The notes beneath the pieces were generated by a model that ran no database searches, was not told the origin of the DNA, and saw only the letters and a list, made by a program, of their open reading frames with translations. DNA of 14,619 nucleotides, taken from the NCBI GenBank assembly GCA_036570145.1, contig DATCPJ010000170.1, forward strand, positions 1 to 14,619. Reading direction: 5' to 3'. Of this stretch, positions 13,822 to 14,619 are shown piece after piece. How positions within the stretch are numbered: position 1 is the first letter of the stretch; every line of letters starts with the position of its first letter. The DNA comes from UBA6019 sp036570145. GTDB lineage: Bacteria; Chloroflexota; Dormibacteria; Dormibacterales; Dormibacteraceae. Position numbers and translations under genes: made by a program.

Positions 13822-14119
13822 CCGCCTCCAGCAGCGACCGGCCGCATTCAACGCAGAAGGAATGCCGGGTCAGGTTGTGGTGGCCGCAGCCGGGGCAGAC
13901 CAGGCGCCGGGGCGGGTTGGCCGTCACCCAGCGATCGTGCTGGCGGTGATGCCACTGGCCGTCCTCCGGCCCGAGGATCCACTCCCTTCCCTCCATGTCC
14001 TTGACGGCGAGCGCGCGCACGCCCAGGCGGAAGCTGGGGGCGTCCATGTCGCCCCCCTTGCGGGCGGCGACGAGCTCGAAGTAGCGCATCTCGGCAGCGG
14101 CGAAAGGTTCGATTGCCAC
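13778..14119 (-). CDS. Small zinc-ribbon protein of unknown function
   Basis: The 113-residue product has an N-terminal part with the pattern EWILGPEDGQWHHRQHDRW (46-64). This resembles small GYF-like or display domains in which an aromatic residue, Gly-Pro and DGxW recur. A zinc ribbon follows at 75-91, as CPGCG then 9 residues then CVECG (Cys75/78 and Cys88/91). The tail is basic and disordered. The GTG at 14119 is taken as the start because TACCCT stands 8 bases before it on the minus strand. Met11 (14089) is an alternative. The last 44 bases overlap the end of the crotonase gene on the other strand. The conserved-looking cysteines and aromatic pattern argue that it is a real gene and not a shadow. 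I do not recognise the family beyond the zinc ribbon. Confidence 0.65.
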   Translation of the reverse strand: MAIEPFAAAEMRYFELVAARKGGDMDAPSFRLGVRALAVKDMEGREWILGPEDGQWHHRQHDRWVTANPPRRLVCPGCGHHNLTRHSFCVECGRSLLEAASRAPSKSPGVASR

Positions 14120-14127
14120 GAGCCATT

Positions 14128-14133
14128 AGGGTA
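14128..14133 (-). promoter_or_regulatory. Leaderless-type -10 box of the small zinc-ribbon gene
   Basis: The minus strand reads TACCCT (TANNNT), ending 8 bases before the GTG at 14119. CTGATT (plus-strand 14152-14157) lies 18 bases upstream as a possible -35 box. Confidence 0.35.
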
Positions 14134-14165
14134 GCCGTGCCGTCCTCCTCGAATCAGTAGGGGCG

Positions 14166-14194
14166 TTGGTTTCGAACGGTCGCGGTCCTATAAT
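14166..14194 (+). promoter_or_regulatory. Promoter of ftsK
   Basis: TTGGTT (14166-14171) and a perfect TATAAT (14189-14194) are 17 bases apart, the best sigma-70-like pair in the window. Transcription would start near 14201, leaving a leader of about 23 bases before the ATG at 14224. It lies back to back with the promoter-like box of the small zinc-ribbon gene. Confidence 0.65.
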
Positions 14195-14223
14195 CGCGAG
14201 CAACCCGCCTACGTCGTCTCACC

Positions 14224-14619
14224 ATGCGCCAAAGCCAATCACGTAGCCCACGTCGCTCAGGCTCGCGGGGGCGGACCTCGTCGGGTCCGGCCCGTAAACG
14301 CACGAGGCCGCTGCTGACTCGCACCCAGGCGCGGGAAGCCACCGGCGTCGCGCTGATCGGCCTCGCCCTCCTCTTCTTCATCGCCTTCGCACCGGTTCTC
14401 CGCTCGGGCTTCGGCTGGGGGGCGCCCCTGGTGGTCGTCATGGTGCTTGGTGGCGGCGTCTACCTGATCTGGCCCCGGGCGCCCCAGGTCCGCCCGCTGG
14501 ACGTCGTCGCGCTGCTCGCGGTGACGTTCGCGGTGCTCGGCCTGCTTGCCCTCCTCGAGGTCGGCGGCGGTTCCACCGGGGAAGCCATCTCCGGGTGGGT
14601 CGCCGGCTACGTCGGGCCC
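14224..14619 (+). CDS. ftsK: DNA translocase FtsK/SpoIIIE, N-terminal part
   Basis: The frame is open from ATG 14224 to the window end (132 residues), so the gene is cut off by the window. A basic, Ser/Arg-rich head of about 35 residues is followed by hydrophobic segments at about 40-58, 66-83 and 92-112. A glycine-rich GGGSTGEAISGWVAGYVG stretch then opens the next helix. This layout, including the GGGxxGxxL-like turn before the fourth helix, is that of the membrane anchor of FtsK, the division-site pump that moves chromosome ends apart. The motor and DNA-reading domains would lie beyond the window. A position soon after RNase J agrees with the rnj-ftsK proximity in Actinomycetota. No ribosome binding site is seen before the ATG. 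The call rests on topology and neighbourhood because no motor motif is visible. Confidence 0.7.
   Translation, partial: MRQSQSRSPRRSGSRGRTSSGPARKRTRPLLTRTQAREATGVALIGLALLFFIAFAPVLRSGFGWGAPLVVVMVLGGGVYLIWPRAPQVRPLDVVALLAVTFAVLGLLALLEVGGGSTGEAISGWVAGYVGP

Noticed and set aside
13848..14126. A 92-residue minus-strand frame from an ATG just upstream of the small zinc-ribbon start
   Set aside because: It has Arg/Gly/Pro-rich shadow content, while the overlapping frame carries paired CxxC motifs.
1..14619. CRISPR arrays, tRNA or rRNA genes, insertion sequences or attachment sites
   Set aside because: No regularly spaced direct repeats, no tRNA-like cloverleaf segments, no transposase motifs and no flanking inverted repeats were seen on either strand.

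Overview
The window is a GC-rich, densely packed bacterial chromosome segment. It carries an ancient housekeeping neighbourhood, rpsO - pnp - dapB - asd - dapA - uracil-DNA glycosylase - RNase J - ftsK, with several less conserved genes interleaved. From general knowledge, rpsO, pnp, dapB, dapA, rnj and ftsK also lie near each other in Actinomycetota such as Mycobacterium tuberculosis. The DapB sequence (GxxGKVG nucleotide motif, HSVRLPGLVADQE block) resembles actinobacterial DapB. The strong GC bias, frequent GTG/TTG starts and several genes with a TANNNT box only 6-11 bases before the start codon also suit Actinomycetota, Chloroflexota or a related Terrabacteria lineage such as Dormibacterota. 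The phylum cannot be fixed from sequence reading alone. No mobile element, CRISPR array, tRNA or rRNA was seen, and no stretch over 300 bases lacks a gene.

Left part (1-2522): the C-terminal end of an HNH endonuclease-type protein runs into the window. Convergent to it are a tandem-DUF427 protein and, upstream on the same strand, a PaiB/PNPOx-like FMN-binding protein. Divergent from these is a DUF3267-type membrane protein with a HEALH zincin motif.

Central part (2518-12993): rpsO has a perfect TATAAT and an apparently near-leaderless TTG start. A strong imperfect hairpin separates it from pnp, and dapB overlaps the 3' end of pnp. A 12-helix MFS exporter on the opposite strand and a cysteine hydrolase then separate dapB from asd and dapA, so the first lysine/diaminopimelate steps (Asd, DapA, DapB) are encoded close together but not in one transcript. 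From dapA onward the genes are tightly coupled: dapA/udg overlap by 11 bases, udg/rnj by TTGA at a stop/start junction, and rnj/zinc-ribbon membrane protein by GTGA.

Right part (13007-14619): a MenB/BadI-type crotonase converges with, and overlaps, a small zinc-ribbon gene. A divergent promoter region follows, with a good -35/-10 pair reading into a truncated ftsK.

This is mostly an ordinary core-genome region, and no wholly new multi-gene system is evident. The observations most worth following are a likely sliding-clamp-binding peptide on a proline-rich tail of the uracil-DNA glycosylase, the rpsO-pnp RNA hairpin, the leaderless-type promoters, a MenB-like crotonase lacking the MenB tyrosine, and an RNase J-coupled zinc-ribbon membrane protein of unknown function.
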